Source of the DNA: Flavobacteriales bacterium UBA3477
GTDB taxonomy: Bacteria > Bacteroidota > Bacteroidia > Flavobacteriales > Schleiferiaceae
NCBI GenBank assembly: GCA_002378005.1
Contig: DFQY01000010.1
Span: forward strand, 1-12,209
Direction of reading: 5' to 3'
Length of the DNA stretch: 12,209 nt
Made by a program: the position numbers and the translations under genes. Positions 1 to 7,130 of the stretch are shown here, one piece after another (the stretch's first letter is position 1; each line of letters opens with the position of its first letter). The notes under the pieces were generated by a model. It did no database searches and was not told where the DNA came from. It was given only the letters and a program-made list of their open reading frames with translations.

Positions 1-471
1 AAACTCATCCCGCTCTTCATCAATAATATCGTGGAAGAAAAGCCACTGCCGGTATACGGCGACGGTCAGTACACCAGAGACTGGCTGTACGTCGTGGATC
101 ATGCCCGTGCCATTGATCTCGTGTACCACGAAGGTGAGAACGCAGAGACCTATAACATTGGTGGGTTTAATGAATGGACCAACATCGATCTGATCAAGGT
201 GCTGTGCGCGCAGATGGACGAGAAATTAGGCCGTGAAAAAGGAAGCAGTGAAAAGCTCATTACCTACGTGAAAGACCGTCCGGGTCACGACCGCAGGTAT
301 GCCATTGATGCGACCAAGATCAACAAAGAATTGGGCTGGGCGCCAAGCGTGACTTTTGAAGAAGGGCTAGCCATCACCATCCATTGGTATTTGAGCAATG
401 CCCTGTGGTTGAAAAACGTAACCTCAGGGACGTATCAGGAGTATTACGACAACATGTACGCCAAGCGATAA
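1..471 (+). CDS. rfbB: dTDP-glucose 4,6-dehydratase, C-terminal part (5' end outside window)
   Basis: This enzyme (RfbB/RmlB) is an NAD-dependent short-chain dehydrogenase-type protein that converts dTDP-glucose to dTDP-4-keto-6-deoxyglucose, the second step toward dTDP-rhamnose and related surface sugars, in the cytoplasm. The reading frame is open from base 1 (it begins KLIPLFINNI), so the gene starts upstream. Only the last 156 residues of a protein usually near 350 are present. Visible family blocks are PVYGDGQYTRDWLYVVDHA (about residues 17-35 of the fragment), YNIGG, and VKDRPGHDRRYAIDATKI, followed by a typical LGWAP end region. The nucleotide-binding and catalytic Tyr-x-x-x-Lys parts lie outside the window. 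A GTG at 31 is internal, not a start. The rsgA start lies 11 bases after the stop, so the two may be cotranscribed. Assignment to RfbB rather than another sugar-nucleotide epimerase rests on these blocks and is fairly secure. Confidence 0.93.
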   Translation, partial: KLIPLFINNIVEEKPLPVYGDGQYTRDWLYVVDHARAIDLVYHEGENAETYNIGGFNEWTNIDLIKVLCAQMDEKLGREKGSSEKLITYVKDRPGHDRRYAIDATKINKELGWAPSVTFEEGLAITIHWYLSNALWLKNVTSGTYQEYYDNMYAKR

Positions 472-482
472 AAGAGTAGTTG

Positions 483-1433
483 ATGAAAGGTGTCGTCGTT
501 AAAAGTACAGGGAGTTGGTACCTCGTTCGAGCATTGGACGGAGGACAGCTCTACGATTGCCGCATCAAAGGTAAGTTCCGTGTCGCTGGAATCAAGAGTA
601 CGAATCCATTAGCGGTAGGCGATCTTGTGAACTTTGAACTTGAAGAAAACGACGAAGCACAAGGTATCATCGACAGTATTCAAGACCGAAAAAACTACAT
701 CATACGCAAAAGTGTGAACCTCAGCAAACGCGTTCACATCATTGCGGCGAATATGGATCAAGCCTTGTTGGTGACCACGTTGGCAAAACCTGCGACTTCT
801 ACGGGGTTCATGGATAGATTCCTTTCCACTGCCGAGGCCTATAACATTCCCACGATAATCGTCTTCAACAAATGTGATTTGTACGATAGTGAGGAAATCA
901 GAAGCGAATTGGACTATAGAAAAGCCGTCTATACAGCTATCGGGTACCATTGCTTGGAAACCTCAGCCACTAAAGGGGAAGGATTGGCAGAATTGGCCAC
1001 CCTACTCAAAGGAAAAACTACCCTTCTCAGCGGACATAGCGGTGTAGGTAAGAGTACGCTTATCAATGCAATTGAGCCGGAGTTAAACCTAAGAACGGGC
1101 GCAGTGAGCAGCAGCCACAACAAGGGACAGCACACCACCACTTTTGCTGAGATGCACCCGCTACAAATGGGTGGTGATATTATTGACACCCCTGGAATTA
1201 AAGGTTTTGGATTGGTCAACATGGAGGATACCGACCTCAGTCATTTCTTCTCGGAAATTTTTGCCATTAGCAAGGAATGTAAATTCCACAATTGTAAACA
1301 CATTAACGAACCACAGTGCGCCGTAAAAATCGCCCTCGACGAACATAAAATTGCACCGACTCGATACGAGAGTTATCTTAACCAACTAAATGATCAAGAT
1401 GAAACGACACATTACCGCAGCACTGACTATTAG
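483..1433 (+). CDS. rsgA: Ribosome small-subunit-dependent GTPase RsgA
   Basis: RsgA binds the 30S subunit late in its maturation and hydrolyses GTP on release. The 316-residue protein shows the family order: an N-terminal OB-fold (about 1-70), then a circularly permuted GTPase domain with G4 (NKCD, 129-132) and the G5-like SAT (161-163) ahead of G1 (GHSGVGKST, 184-192), a G2 region with HTTT (217-220) and G3 (DTPG, 235-238). The C-terminal zinc-binding motif is present, with ligands C266, C271, H273 and C279 in the expected CxxxxCxHxxxxxC spacing. I chose ATG at 483; a TTG just before it would add one Met and has no support. Length is normal for the family. Its last 11 codons and stop (from 1399) overlap the start of the next gene in another frame. 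No ribosome binding site stands out, as is usual in Bacteroidota. Confidence 0.96.
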   Translation: MKGVVVKSTGSWYLVRALDGGQLYDCRIKGKFRVAGIKSTNPLAVGDLVNFELEENDEAQGIIDSIQDRKNYIIRKSVNLSKRVHIIAANMDQALLVTTLAKPATSTGFMDRFLSTAEAYNIPTIIVFNKCDLYDSEEIRSELDYRKAVYTAIGYHCLETSATKGEGLAELATLLKGKTTLLSGHSGVGKSTLINAIEPELNLRTGAVSSSHNKGQHTTTFAEMHPLQMGGDIIDTPGIKGFGLVNMEDTDLSHFFSEIFAISKECKFHNCKHINEPQCAVKIALDEHKIAPTRYESYLNQLNDQDETTHYRSTDY

Positions 1434-2070
1434 TGCATTAGCATTGGCCTCATGTAAAGCAACAAAAATTCAGACTAACTCACCTCAAGAAAAATGTGAC
1501 GCATTGACTTGGCAAGTGTCCAGCGCCGAAGCAGACTATATTTTCCTTCAGAATATCCATTTAGCTACTCAAAAAGTCATGGAAAACTCAACAAATGAAG
1601 GAGCGAGAGAGAAATTTCTATTCATTGACGTTCCTTTTTTGATGTTCGATAAACAAAAGACATCAGAATTCTTTTTGAAATTTGGAGTGAACGATGGTAT
1701 CAACATCGAAGGAATGAGAATTTTCACCAAAAATCTTGACTCAAACATCGTTGAATTCTTACGTTTTTGTTCAGATAATGGTTTTAATATTCACTTAATG
1801 GCTACGCAAAAAGATTGCAAAGGAGTCATCAAAGAATTAAGTAAGTTAGATATTATGGCAAAGTATTGCACGTTTAAAGATTATCCACAATATGGTAGGA
1901 GCGCTGTGAATCTTACTTTAAATGATGCTCTTACTCGAAACGAGAATATTCTTATACTAGGCACTAGTATTAATGAAGTCGAAAATAGTTCAGTTGGAAA
2001 TGAGACACTTTTTCAAACTAAGAAACTACTTGAAAAATTAATCTTGTTCCCTAACCCAGCCTTTAATTAA
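1399..2070 (+). CDS. Unrecognised lipoprotein, possibly a degenerate HAD-like protein
   Basis: I do not recognise this 223-residue protein. It starts with a lipoprotein signal peptide: K2 R3, a hydrophobic stretch from about residue 5, and the lipobox LASC with the lipidated cysteine at C19, so it should be membrane-anchored outside the cytoplasm. I prefer ATG 1399, which puts the basic residues directly at the N-terminus; ATG 1390 would add three residues. The body has an alternating beta/alpha look. Its order of strands FLFID (73-77), IHLMAT (131-136) and ILILGTSINEVE (184-195) resembles HAD motifs I, II and IV, but the DxD nucleophile pair and the GD of motif IV are not intact. That is inference from shape only. 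The gene overlaps rsgA by 35 bases and ends 2 bases before dtd. Two sampled 60-base rows are 33-35% G+C, against 52% for a row in dtd, which hints at a different origin. Confidence 0.75.
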   Translation: MKRHITAALTISALALASCKATKIQTNSPQEKCDALTWQVSSAEADYIFLQNIHLATQKVMENSTNEGAREKFLFIDVPFLMFDKQKTSEFFLKFGVNDGINIEGMRIFTKNLDSNIVEFLRFCSDNGFNIHLMATQKDCKGVIKELSKLDIMAKYCTFKDYPQYGRSAVNLTLNDALTRNENILILGTSINEVENSSVGNETLFQTKKLLEKLILFPNPAFN

Positions 2071-2072
2071 AC

Positions 2073-2525
2073 ATGCGTGCCCTACTCCAAAGAGTTTCTG
2101 AAGCCAAGGTCGTCGTCGAAGGCAAAGTGCACAATGAAATAGGAAAAGGGCTGCTTATTCTTCTCGGCGTAGAGTTCGAGGATACGGAAGAAGATGCGCG
2201 CTGGTTGTGTGGTAAAATCGCTAAAATGCGCCTGTTCCCCGATCAAGACGGAGTGATGAATCTCAGCGTCCAAGAGGTTGGTGGGGAGTTTTTGGTCATT
2301 AGCCAATTCACTTTACACGCCAGCACCAAAAAAGGCAATAGACCAAGCTATTACAAAGCTTCAAAACCTCACCACAGTGAGCCCTTGTACGAGTATTTCA
2401 TGGAACACTTGTGGATGGAAAGTGACCTACCCGTAAAAGGCGGTAAATTTGGTGCCGATATGAAAATTTATTTGGTCAATGAAGGCCCGGTGACTATTTG
2501 GATAGATTCAAAAAACAAAGAATAA
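2073..2525 (+). CDS. dtd: D-aminoacyl-tRNA deacylase
   Basis: Dtd removes D-amino acids (and glycine mischarged on tRNA-Ala) from tRNA, a cytoplasmic proofreading step for translation. The 150-residue length is typical of the bacterial enzyme. Clear family motifs are the N-terminal MRALLQRVSEAKV, SQFTLHA (77-83), GNRPSY (88-93), FGADM (126-130) and NEGPVT (136-141), which carries the Gly-cisPro dipeptide (G138-P139) that enforces chiral selectivity. ATG 2073 lies 2 bases after the preceding lipoprotein stop, and the stop TAA shares one base with the ATG of the next gene (TAATG at 2523-2527), so translation is probably coupled. Nothing is missing or odd in the protein itself; identification is secure. 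Confidence 0.97.
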   Translation: MRALLQRVSEAKVVVEGKVHNEIGKGLLILLGVEFEDTEEDARWLCGKIAKMRLFPDQDGVMNLSVQEVGGEFLVISQFTLHASTKKGNRPSYYKASKPHHSEPLYEYFMEHLWMESDLPVKGGKFGADMKIYLVNEGPVTIWIDSKNKE

Positions 2526-2884
2526 TGGCCTTAGATCCCATCGACATTAATCCAGATTTGCCGCTAGGTAAACTGCAAGAAGAAGTTCACGAGTGGATTG
2601 AAAACCACGGTGTCCGTTACTTCAACGAGCTCACCAATATGGCACAACTCACTGAAGAAGTGGGCGAAGTCTCGCGAATTATTGCACGCCGTTATGGAGA
2701 GCAAAGTGAGAAGGAAAGTGACAAGGCCAAAGATCTAGGCGAAGAGCTCAGTGACGTATTATTTGTTTTGCTCTGTCTCGCCAATCAAACCGGCACAGAT
2801 CTACAAACCGCCTTCGATAAGAAGATGAATGTCAAGCGTGAACGCGACCACGACAGACATCACAAGAACGAGAAGTTAAAATAA
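2525..2884 (+). CDS. MazG-type nucleotide pyrophosphohydrolase
   Basis: This is a 119-residue all-alpha NTP pyrophosphohydrolase of the MazG-like group, which hydrolyses (d)NTPs to monophosphate and pyrophosphate and may clean the nucleotide pool; the exact substrate cannot be read from sequence. The metal-binding pattern is visible as EEVGE (E44, E45, E48) followed by EELSD (E73/E74 and D77) on consecutive helices, and the chain ends in a basic, His-rich tail. It is a single short MazG domain, unlike the two-domain E. coli MazG. The start is ATG 2525, overlapping the dtd stop by one base; reading further upstream would only extend into dtd sequence. A hairpin terminator follows directly after the stop, marking the end of the transcription unit. 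Confidence 0.9.
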   Translation: MALDPIDINPDLPLGKLQEEVHEWIENHGVRYFNELTNMAQLTEEVGEVSRIIARRYGEQSEKESDKAKDLGEELSDVLFVLLCLANQTGTDLQTAFDKKMNVKRERDHDRHHKNEKLK

Positions 2885-2912
2885 AAAAAGCGCCCCTGAC
2901 GGGGCTCTTTTT
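2885..2912. terminator. Bidirectional intrinsic terminator between the MazG-type gene and the TonB receptor
   Basis: The arms AAAAAGCGCCCC and GGGGCTCTTTTT flank the loop TGAC and pair throughout except for one C/T mismatch. The plus strand ends in a T run (2908-2912) and the minus strand in a longer one (complement of the A run from 2884). It begins one base after the MazG-type stop and lies 21 bases beyond the TonB receptor stop, so it can end both converging transcripts. Confidence 0.88.
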
Positions 2913-2933
2913 GATCCGTGACAAACTTTCGTT

Positions 2934-5018
2934 TTACCTAAATCTAAACTCAAATCCCATACTTACCCAACGACCCGGCTGGATTACATTTCCGCGGTCA
3001 TAGTATTGGGTATCGAAGGCGTTGTTGATGTTGACGAATGCCTGGAATGGGAACTGGCGCTTAAACAAACCCGCCGCAGGAGCATAGTAGACCTTTAAAT
3101 CAAGCAGTGCAAAAGGGCGGTATTCTACTTCGGTTCCACCACTGTAGTAGGTGCCCATACGATCTTGTAGTGTCAAGGCGTAATTCGCGAAGAAGCCCAT
3201 GCCTAGTTTTTGGGTGGCACGCGCCGTAATCTTGGCCTGTAAGTAATCCAAAGCATATAGGCTCGCGAAGTCAACCTCTGGGCTTGCGCCTTTCATAAAA
3301 GCCGCCTGCACCGAGGCGCTTCTTAGCATCTGCTTTCTCTTCTGTGCCGTATAGGTCATCCCACCCTCTACTCCTGTGAGCGCAAGAGCGGTAATATTAG
3401 AGGCATAGGCCGTAGGGTCACCCGGATAAGTTACCCAATCAATCAAATCTTTTGAACGCCTATGGAATAAAGCACCATTAACATATAGGTCGCCCAATTT
3501 TGCTTTATAGCCTGCCTCATAATTCCAAGCAGTCTCGGGCTTTAGATCGATAGATCCTTGAGCTCCCCCACGGTTGTAATACAAATCAGTATAGGTAGGA
3601 TATCGCATAGATCTATTGATTGTGGCGTAGAGTGAAGATGTTTTGCTTATACGGTACAATAGATCCGCTGATGGCGCGAAGAAGTAGGACGAATCCTGAG
3701 AAGGACCATCATGGTAGTTCAACATCCCTCCTGCACGAATTTGATACCTGCCTCGGGTGAACTTATGCTCGGCAAACCAAGAAAAATCGATAGTGGAGGC
3801 ACCCTTGTCCATGGTATAACCTTCCCAGCCCGGCACGAGGTGCACATCCCCATAATCCCCACCTAGTACATTGGAATAAATCTCATCATAACGCTGGTTA
3901 TATCCGAAACTAGACTCGTTTTCGATATTCCAACGGTGGCTCAAGCGAGTGTTCAAATTAAAGACAAGAGTCTGGTGGAAATTAGGCCCTGCGTACCAAG
4001 TAGCAGTACTATCCCCGTCCGCAACTCTGTAATACCTACCCGAAGGAAGCTTATCATAGGCAACTTCACTGGCATCAAAACCACCCAAACCGGCCGTCTC
4101 ACGATAGAGCTCAAAGCGGTCCGTCCCGGTAACGACATTCATATCGAATGTAAAATCTGTTTTCTGTCCTATGGTTTCGTCCAAGCCGAAGGCAAATACT
4201 CGTGTCGATGTGGCTTCAAATTGATCCGGAAAGGCACTAGTATAATAGTTCTGTGCACCAAAATCCTTTTGGTTTTCCGCGTAAAAAATCGAGAGCGTTC
4301 CCTCTTCCTTTCCCAAGGTGTAATCTCGTGACAAATTCACGATGAACTTCTGACTCTCAAAGTCCGTATTAGGCATGTATCCTGAGGTTTGTTGGGATTG
4401 TTGGCCGAATTGGACCCCCCACTTTCCTAATTTTTTACCGATATAAAAACTGCTGTTGACTAAATCATGCTCGCCGGTAGACAGCGAATAACCGGCATTC
4501 AGTTTTTTAGGGGCCGATTTTAATATGATGTTCACCAACCCTGTCATCGCTCCAATCCCTTGCGCACTGGTTGCGCCGCCATGCACCACTTCAATGCGCT
4601 CAATCATGGCTAGAGGCACCGGAAGGTTCATGTTATGGTGTCCAGTTTGAGGGTTATTCATCCGAACGCCATTGACCAATACCAAGGTCTGATCAAAAGT
4701 CCCCCCTCGCACACCAAGATCTCCTTGAACATCCAAAGGACCGCGCTGGCGCATATCTACACCGGCAACATAATCCAGCAGCTCATTAATATTAGCCACA
4801 GGCAGTTCTTGAATTTCTTTCGCCGTTAATATGGTGATCTGCTTAGTAGCCGATGCATAGGTATCCTTCCCGAGAGAGGCGCTCACCGGCACTTCATTCA
4901 ATTCAATGGGCTTTTCTTTCTGTGCCACCACCCCACGGAATCCCGTGCGCTGACCAAACTCCTGCGCATTCGCAGCAAAAGCAATTACCAAGCTCAATGC
5001 GATAAATGTGTTCTTCAT
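2934..5018 (-). CDS. TonB-dependent outer-membrane receptor, BtuB-like group
   Basis: This 694-residue protein is an outer-membrane, TonB-energised beta-barrel importer. It has a signal peptide (MKNTFIALSLVIAFAANA, cleavage before QEF), a TonB-box-like segment LNEVPVSAS at about 39-47, and a plug domain (about 50-170) with PVANINELLDYVAGVDMRQRG, VRGGTFDQTLVLVNGVRMNN, PQTGHHNMNLPV and IERIEVVHGGATS. The rest is barrel with alternating aromatic strands. The plug resembles the BtuB/COG4206 group, but no cobalamin riboswitch or corrinoid gene is visible nearby, so the substrate is unknown. I chose ATG 5018 because the signal peptide starts there; the in-frame ATG at 5054 would put 12 polar residues before it. 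The last residues are FEFRFR, so the protein ends in Arg rather than the usual Phe. It follows the atpC terminator, and I see no convincing promoter in the 60-base leader. Confidence 0.93.
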   Translation of the reverse strand: MKNTFIALSLVIAFAANAQEFGQRTGFRGVVAQKEKPIELNEVPVSASLGKDTYASATKQITILTAKEIQELPVANINELLDYVAGVDMRQRGPLDVQGDLGVRGGTFDQTLVLVNGVRMNNPQTGHHNMNLPVPLAMIERIEVVHGGATSAQGIGAMTGLVNIILKSAPKKLNAGYSLSTGEHDLVNSSFYIGKKLGKWGVQFGQQSQQTSGYMPNTDFESQKFIVNLSRDYTLGKEEGTLSIFYAENQKDFGAQNYYTSAFPDQFEATSTRVFAFGLDETIGQKTDFTFDMNVVTGTDRFELYRETAGLGGFDASEVAYDKLPSGRYYRVADGDSTATWYAGPNFHQTLVFNLNTRLSHRWNIENESSFGYNQRYDEIYSNVLGGDYGDVHLVPGWEGYTMDKGASTIDFSWFAEHKFTRGRYQIRAGGMLNYHDGPSQDSSYFFAPSADLLYRISKTSSLYATINRSMRYPTYTDLYYNRGGAQGSIDLKPETAWNYEAGYKAKLGDLYVNGALFHRRSKDLIDWVTYPGDPTAYASNITALALTGVEGGMTYTAQKRKQMLRSASVQAAFMKGASPEVDFASLYALDYLQAKITARATQKLGMGFFANYALTLQDRMGTYYSGGTEVEYRPFALLDLKVYYAPAAGLFKRQFPFQAFVNINNAFDTQYYDRGNVIQPGRWVSMGFEFRFR

Positions 5019-5078
5019 ATCCTGATGTGTGTTGGGGTCCAAGTTATAACGCAAGCCAATGTAACTTCCGCATACCTC

Positions 5079-5112
5079 AAAAAAATCCCCACAGTACTCA
5101 CTGCGGGGATTT
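5079..5112 (-). terminator. Intrinsic terminator of the atpD-atpC unit
   Basis: On the minus strand the stem AAATCCCCGCAGT pairs with ACTGTGGGGATTT (13 pairs, one of them G-U) around the loop GAGT and runs into seven consecutive T. It lies 22 bases past the atpC stop and about 60 bases ahead of the TonB receptor start, so it should separate the two units. Confidence 0.92.
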
Positions 5113-5133
5113 CACTATTAAAAGTGTCTCAAT

Positions 5134-5424
5134 TTAACTAGCCAGTACCGAGATCATATTGTTCTTGCACTCCAACACGCCACCTTTGACCTCTACGATG
5201 CAAAGTTTGTCGTCCGAAGTATCAAGAATAACCTGAGAACTCAAGTGGTCTAGTGTTCTAGTATCGTCAGCTACGCGGATCTTCACTGTACCAGCACGCA
5301 AGCTAGAAATGATCGGGGCGTGATCTTTTAGGATCTGGAACAACCCGTCTTTTCCTGGTAACTGTACAGAGCTAACCTGTCCTTTGAACAATACCTCTTC
5401 AGGTGTGATGATTTCTAAATACAT
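5134..5424 (-). CDS. atpC: F1Fo ATP synthase epsilon subunit, short form
   Basis: Epsilon is part of the central rotor stalk of F1 and joins gamma to the c-ring. The 96 residues match the N-terminal beta-sandwich domain of the family: MYLEIITPEEVLFKG at the start, then PGKDGLFQILKDHAPIISSL and a strand-rich end with GGVLE. The usual bacterial subunit is about 130-140 residues with a C-terminal two-helix domain that can inhibit ATP hydrolysis; here that domain is absent and the frame ends cleanly at a stop. Short epsilon subunits are known in Bacteroidota, so this is likely a lineage trait rather than a truncation. It starts 11 bases after atpD, in the same transcription unit, and is followed by a strong terminator. 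Confidence 0.95.
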   Translation of the reverse strand: MYLEIITPEEVLFKGQVSSVQLPGKDGLFQILKDHAPIISSLRAGTVKIRVADDTRTLDHLSSQVILDTSDDKLCIVEVKGGVLECKNNMISVLAS

Positions 5425-5435
5425 AATCAGAGTGA

Positions 5436-6941
5436 TTAAGCTTCAGCCAACATCTTCTCACCTGCTTCGATTACCTCTTCGATGGTACCTTTCAAGTTGA
5501 AGGCAGCTTCTGGATATTGATCCAATTCACCGTCCAAGATCATGTTGAAGCCTTTGATGGTATCCTTGATATCAACCAATACCCCTGCAAGACCAGTGAA
5601 CTGCTCTGCAACGTGGAACGGCTGAGATAGGAAACGAGCTACACGACGAGCACGTGCTACAACCAACTTATCTTCTTCAGACAATTCTTCCATACCAAGA
5701 ATCGCGATGATATCCTGCAATTCTTTGTAGCGCTGCAACGTTTCTTTCACTCGTTGTGCAGTATCGTAGTGCTCTTTACCTACGATGTCCGCTGTCAAGA
5801 TACGAGAAGTAGAATCTAGAGGATCAACCGCAGGGTAGATACCTTGCTCAGCGATCTTACGAGATAGTACCGTTGTTGCATCCAAGTGAGCAAAGGTTGT
5901 TGCAGGAGCCGGATCCGTAAGGTCATCCGCAGGTACGTATACCGCTTGAACCGAAGTAATAGAACCGTTCTTAGTAGAAGTAATGCGCTCTTGCATCGCA
6001 CCCATCTCAGAAGCTAGGGTTGGCTGGTAACCTACCGCAGAAGGCATACGACCTAGAAGTGCCGATACCTCAGAACCTGCTTGCGTGAAACGGAAGATGT
6101 TATCAACGAAGAAAAGGATGTCTTTACCCTGTCCGTCGCCTTCACCATCACGGAAGTACTCTGCCAATGTCAAACCTGAAAGCGCCACACGTGCACGTGC
6201 ACCTGGAGGCTCGTTCATCTGACCAAATACGAAGGTTGCTTTAGAGTCTTTCATCAACTCTTTATCTACTTTGCTTAGATCCCAACCGCCTTCTTCCATA
6301 GCGTGCATGAAATCGTCACCGTATTTGATAATGCCAGATTCAAGCATCTCACGCATGAGGTCATTACCCTCACGAGTACGCTCACCAACACCGGCAAATA
6401 CAGAAAGACCACCGTGGCCCTTAGCAATGTTATTAATCAATTCCTGGATCAATACCGTCTTACCTACACCGGCACCACCGAAAAGACCAATCTTACCACC
6501 TTTTGCGTAAGGCTCGATAAGGTCAATTACTTTAATACCCGTGAAAAGAACTTCCGTAGAAGTACTCAAGTCTTCGAAGGCAGGCGCTGGACGGTGGATA
6601 GGCAAACCTATTGAACGGTCAATACCGCCAATACCATCGATATCCTCACCTACCACGTTAAACACGCGGCCGTAAATCTGATCACCGATAGGCATTGTGA
6701 TTGCATCACCTTTCGCACGTACCTCTTGACCTCTTTGACATCCGTCCAAAGAATCCATAGATACGGCACGTACTGTATCCTCGCCAATGTGCTTTTGCAC
6801 CTCAAGGATAACTACCTGACCAGAAGATTTTGTTACTTCAAGAGCTTCGTAGATTTTAGGAAGCTCTCCTTTTGAACCGTCAAATTTCACATCCACTACA
6901 GGACCGATAATTTGAGCGATAGTTCCAACTAATTGAGACAT
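5436..6941 (-). CDS. atpD: F1Fo ATP synthase beta subunit
   Basis: Beta is the catalytic subunit of the F1 head and makes ATP from ADP and phosphate at the membrane. The 501-residue protein has the Walker A loop GGAGVGKT (155-162), the catalytic glutamate in GERTREGND (E187), Walker B ILFFVD ending at D280, the adenine-pocket region YPAVDPLDSTSR (369-380) and the acidic hinge EELSEED near the C-terminus. It is about 40 residues longer than the E. coli protein; part of this is an insertion around 208-235 (GDDFMHAMEEGGWDLSKVD region), which fits Bacteroidota beta subunits. Only atpC follows, so the other atp genes must be elsewhere, an arrangement known in this phylum. The start at ATG 6941 gives the normal MSQLVGTIAQI opening. 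A good promoter match lies about 30-60 bases upstream. Confidence 0.98.
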   Translation of the reverse strand: MSQLVGTIAQIIGPVVDVKFDGSKGELPKIYEALEVTKSSGQVVILEVQKHIGEDTVRAVSMDSLDGCQRGQEVRAKGDAITMPIGDQIYGRVFNVVGEDIDGIGGIDRSIGLPIHRPAPAFEDLSTSTEVLFTGIKVIDLIEPYAKGGKIGLFGGAGVGKTVLIQELINNIAKGHGGLSVFAGVGERTREGNDLMREMLESGIIKYGDDFMHAMEEGGWDLSKVDKELMKDSKATFVFGQMNEPPGARARVALSGLTLAEYFRDGEGDGQGKDILFFVDNIFRFTQAGSEVSALLGRMPSAVGYQPTLASEMGAMQERITSTKNGSITSVQAVYVPADDLTDPAPATTFAHLDATTVLSRKIAEQGIYPAVDPLDSTSRILTADIVGKEHYDTAQRVKETLQRYKELQDIIAILGMEELSEEDKLVVARARRVARFLSQPFHVAEQFTGLAGVLVDIKDTIKGFNMILDGELDQYPEAAFNLKGTIEEVIEAGEKMLAEA

Positions 6942-6969
6942 TGTGTATTCTTGTTTAAATAAGACGGGG

Positions 6970-7000
6970 CAAAATTACATCAAGGAGTCCTTTCACACAA
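6970..7000 (-). promoter_or_regulatory. Bacteroidota-type promoter for atpD-atpC
   Basis: On the minus strand TTG (7000-6998) is followed after 20 bases by TAATTTTG (6977-6970), an exact match to the Bacteroidota -7 element TAnnTTTG with spacing in the known range. Transcription would start near 6963-6965, giving a leader of roughly 20 bases before the atpD ATG. It is the best promoter match I found in the window. Confidence 0.7.
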
Positions 7001-7035
7001 CTAGACAAGCCACGAACTATGGGCCTTCATAATAC

Positions 7036-7055
7036 TTATCAACAAGTTATTAACG
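7036..7055 (+). promoter_or_regulatory. Tandem DnaA-box-like 9-mers
   Basis: TTATCAACA (7036-7044) and TTATTAACG (7047-7055) lie two bases apart in the same orientation, an 11-base period close to one helical turn. The first differs from the DnaA box consensus TTATCCACA at one position; the second at three. This gap also holds A+T-rich DNA up to 7151. DnaA binding is inference only: the match is imperfect and I see no further boxes in the gap. Confidence 0.3.
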
Positions 7056-7076
7056 GTATAAGCTTTCATGGCCTCC

Positions 7077-7086
7077 GCTATATAGC
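7077..7086. repeat. 10-bp perfect palindrome
   Basis: GCTATATAGC reads the same on both strands. It lies midway in the divergent gap between atpD and the SemiSWEET gene and could be a dimeric regulator site, but a palindrome this short may also arise by chance. Confidence 0.3.
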
Positions 7087-7130
7087 CGAAATTGTGAAGT
7101 TCTTTGACTAACAACTCATCTTAAAGGCGT

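Noticed and set aside
609..950. Minus-strand open frame of 113 codons inside rsgA
   Set aside because: RsgA motifs are intact across this stretch and the antisense product has no recognisable features.
5019..5054. Upstream in-frame ATG (5054) as start of the BtuB-like receptor
   Set aside because: It would place 12 polar residues ahead of a complete signal peptide that begins at Met 5018.
5019..5078. Promoter for the BtuB-like receptor
   Set aside because: The best -7-like match on the minus strand, TAACTTGG, has one mismatch and no TTG at suitable spacing; not strong enough to annotate.
5019..5133. Cobalamin riboswitch upstream of the BtuB-like receptor
   Set aside because: The space is only about 115 bases, mostly taken by the atpC terminator, and no B12-box-like sequence is seen.
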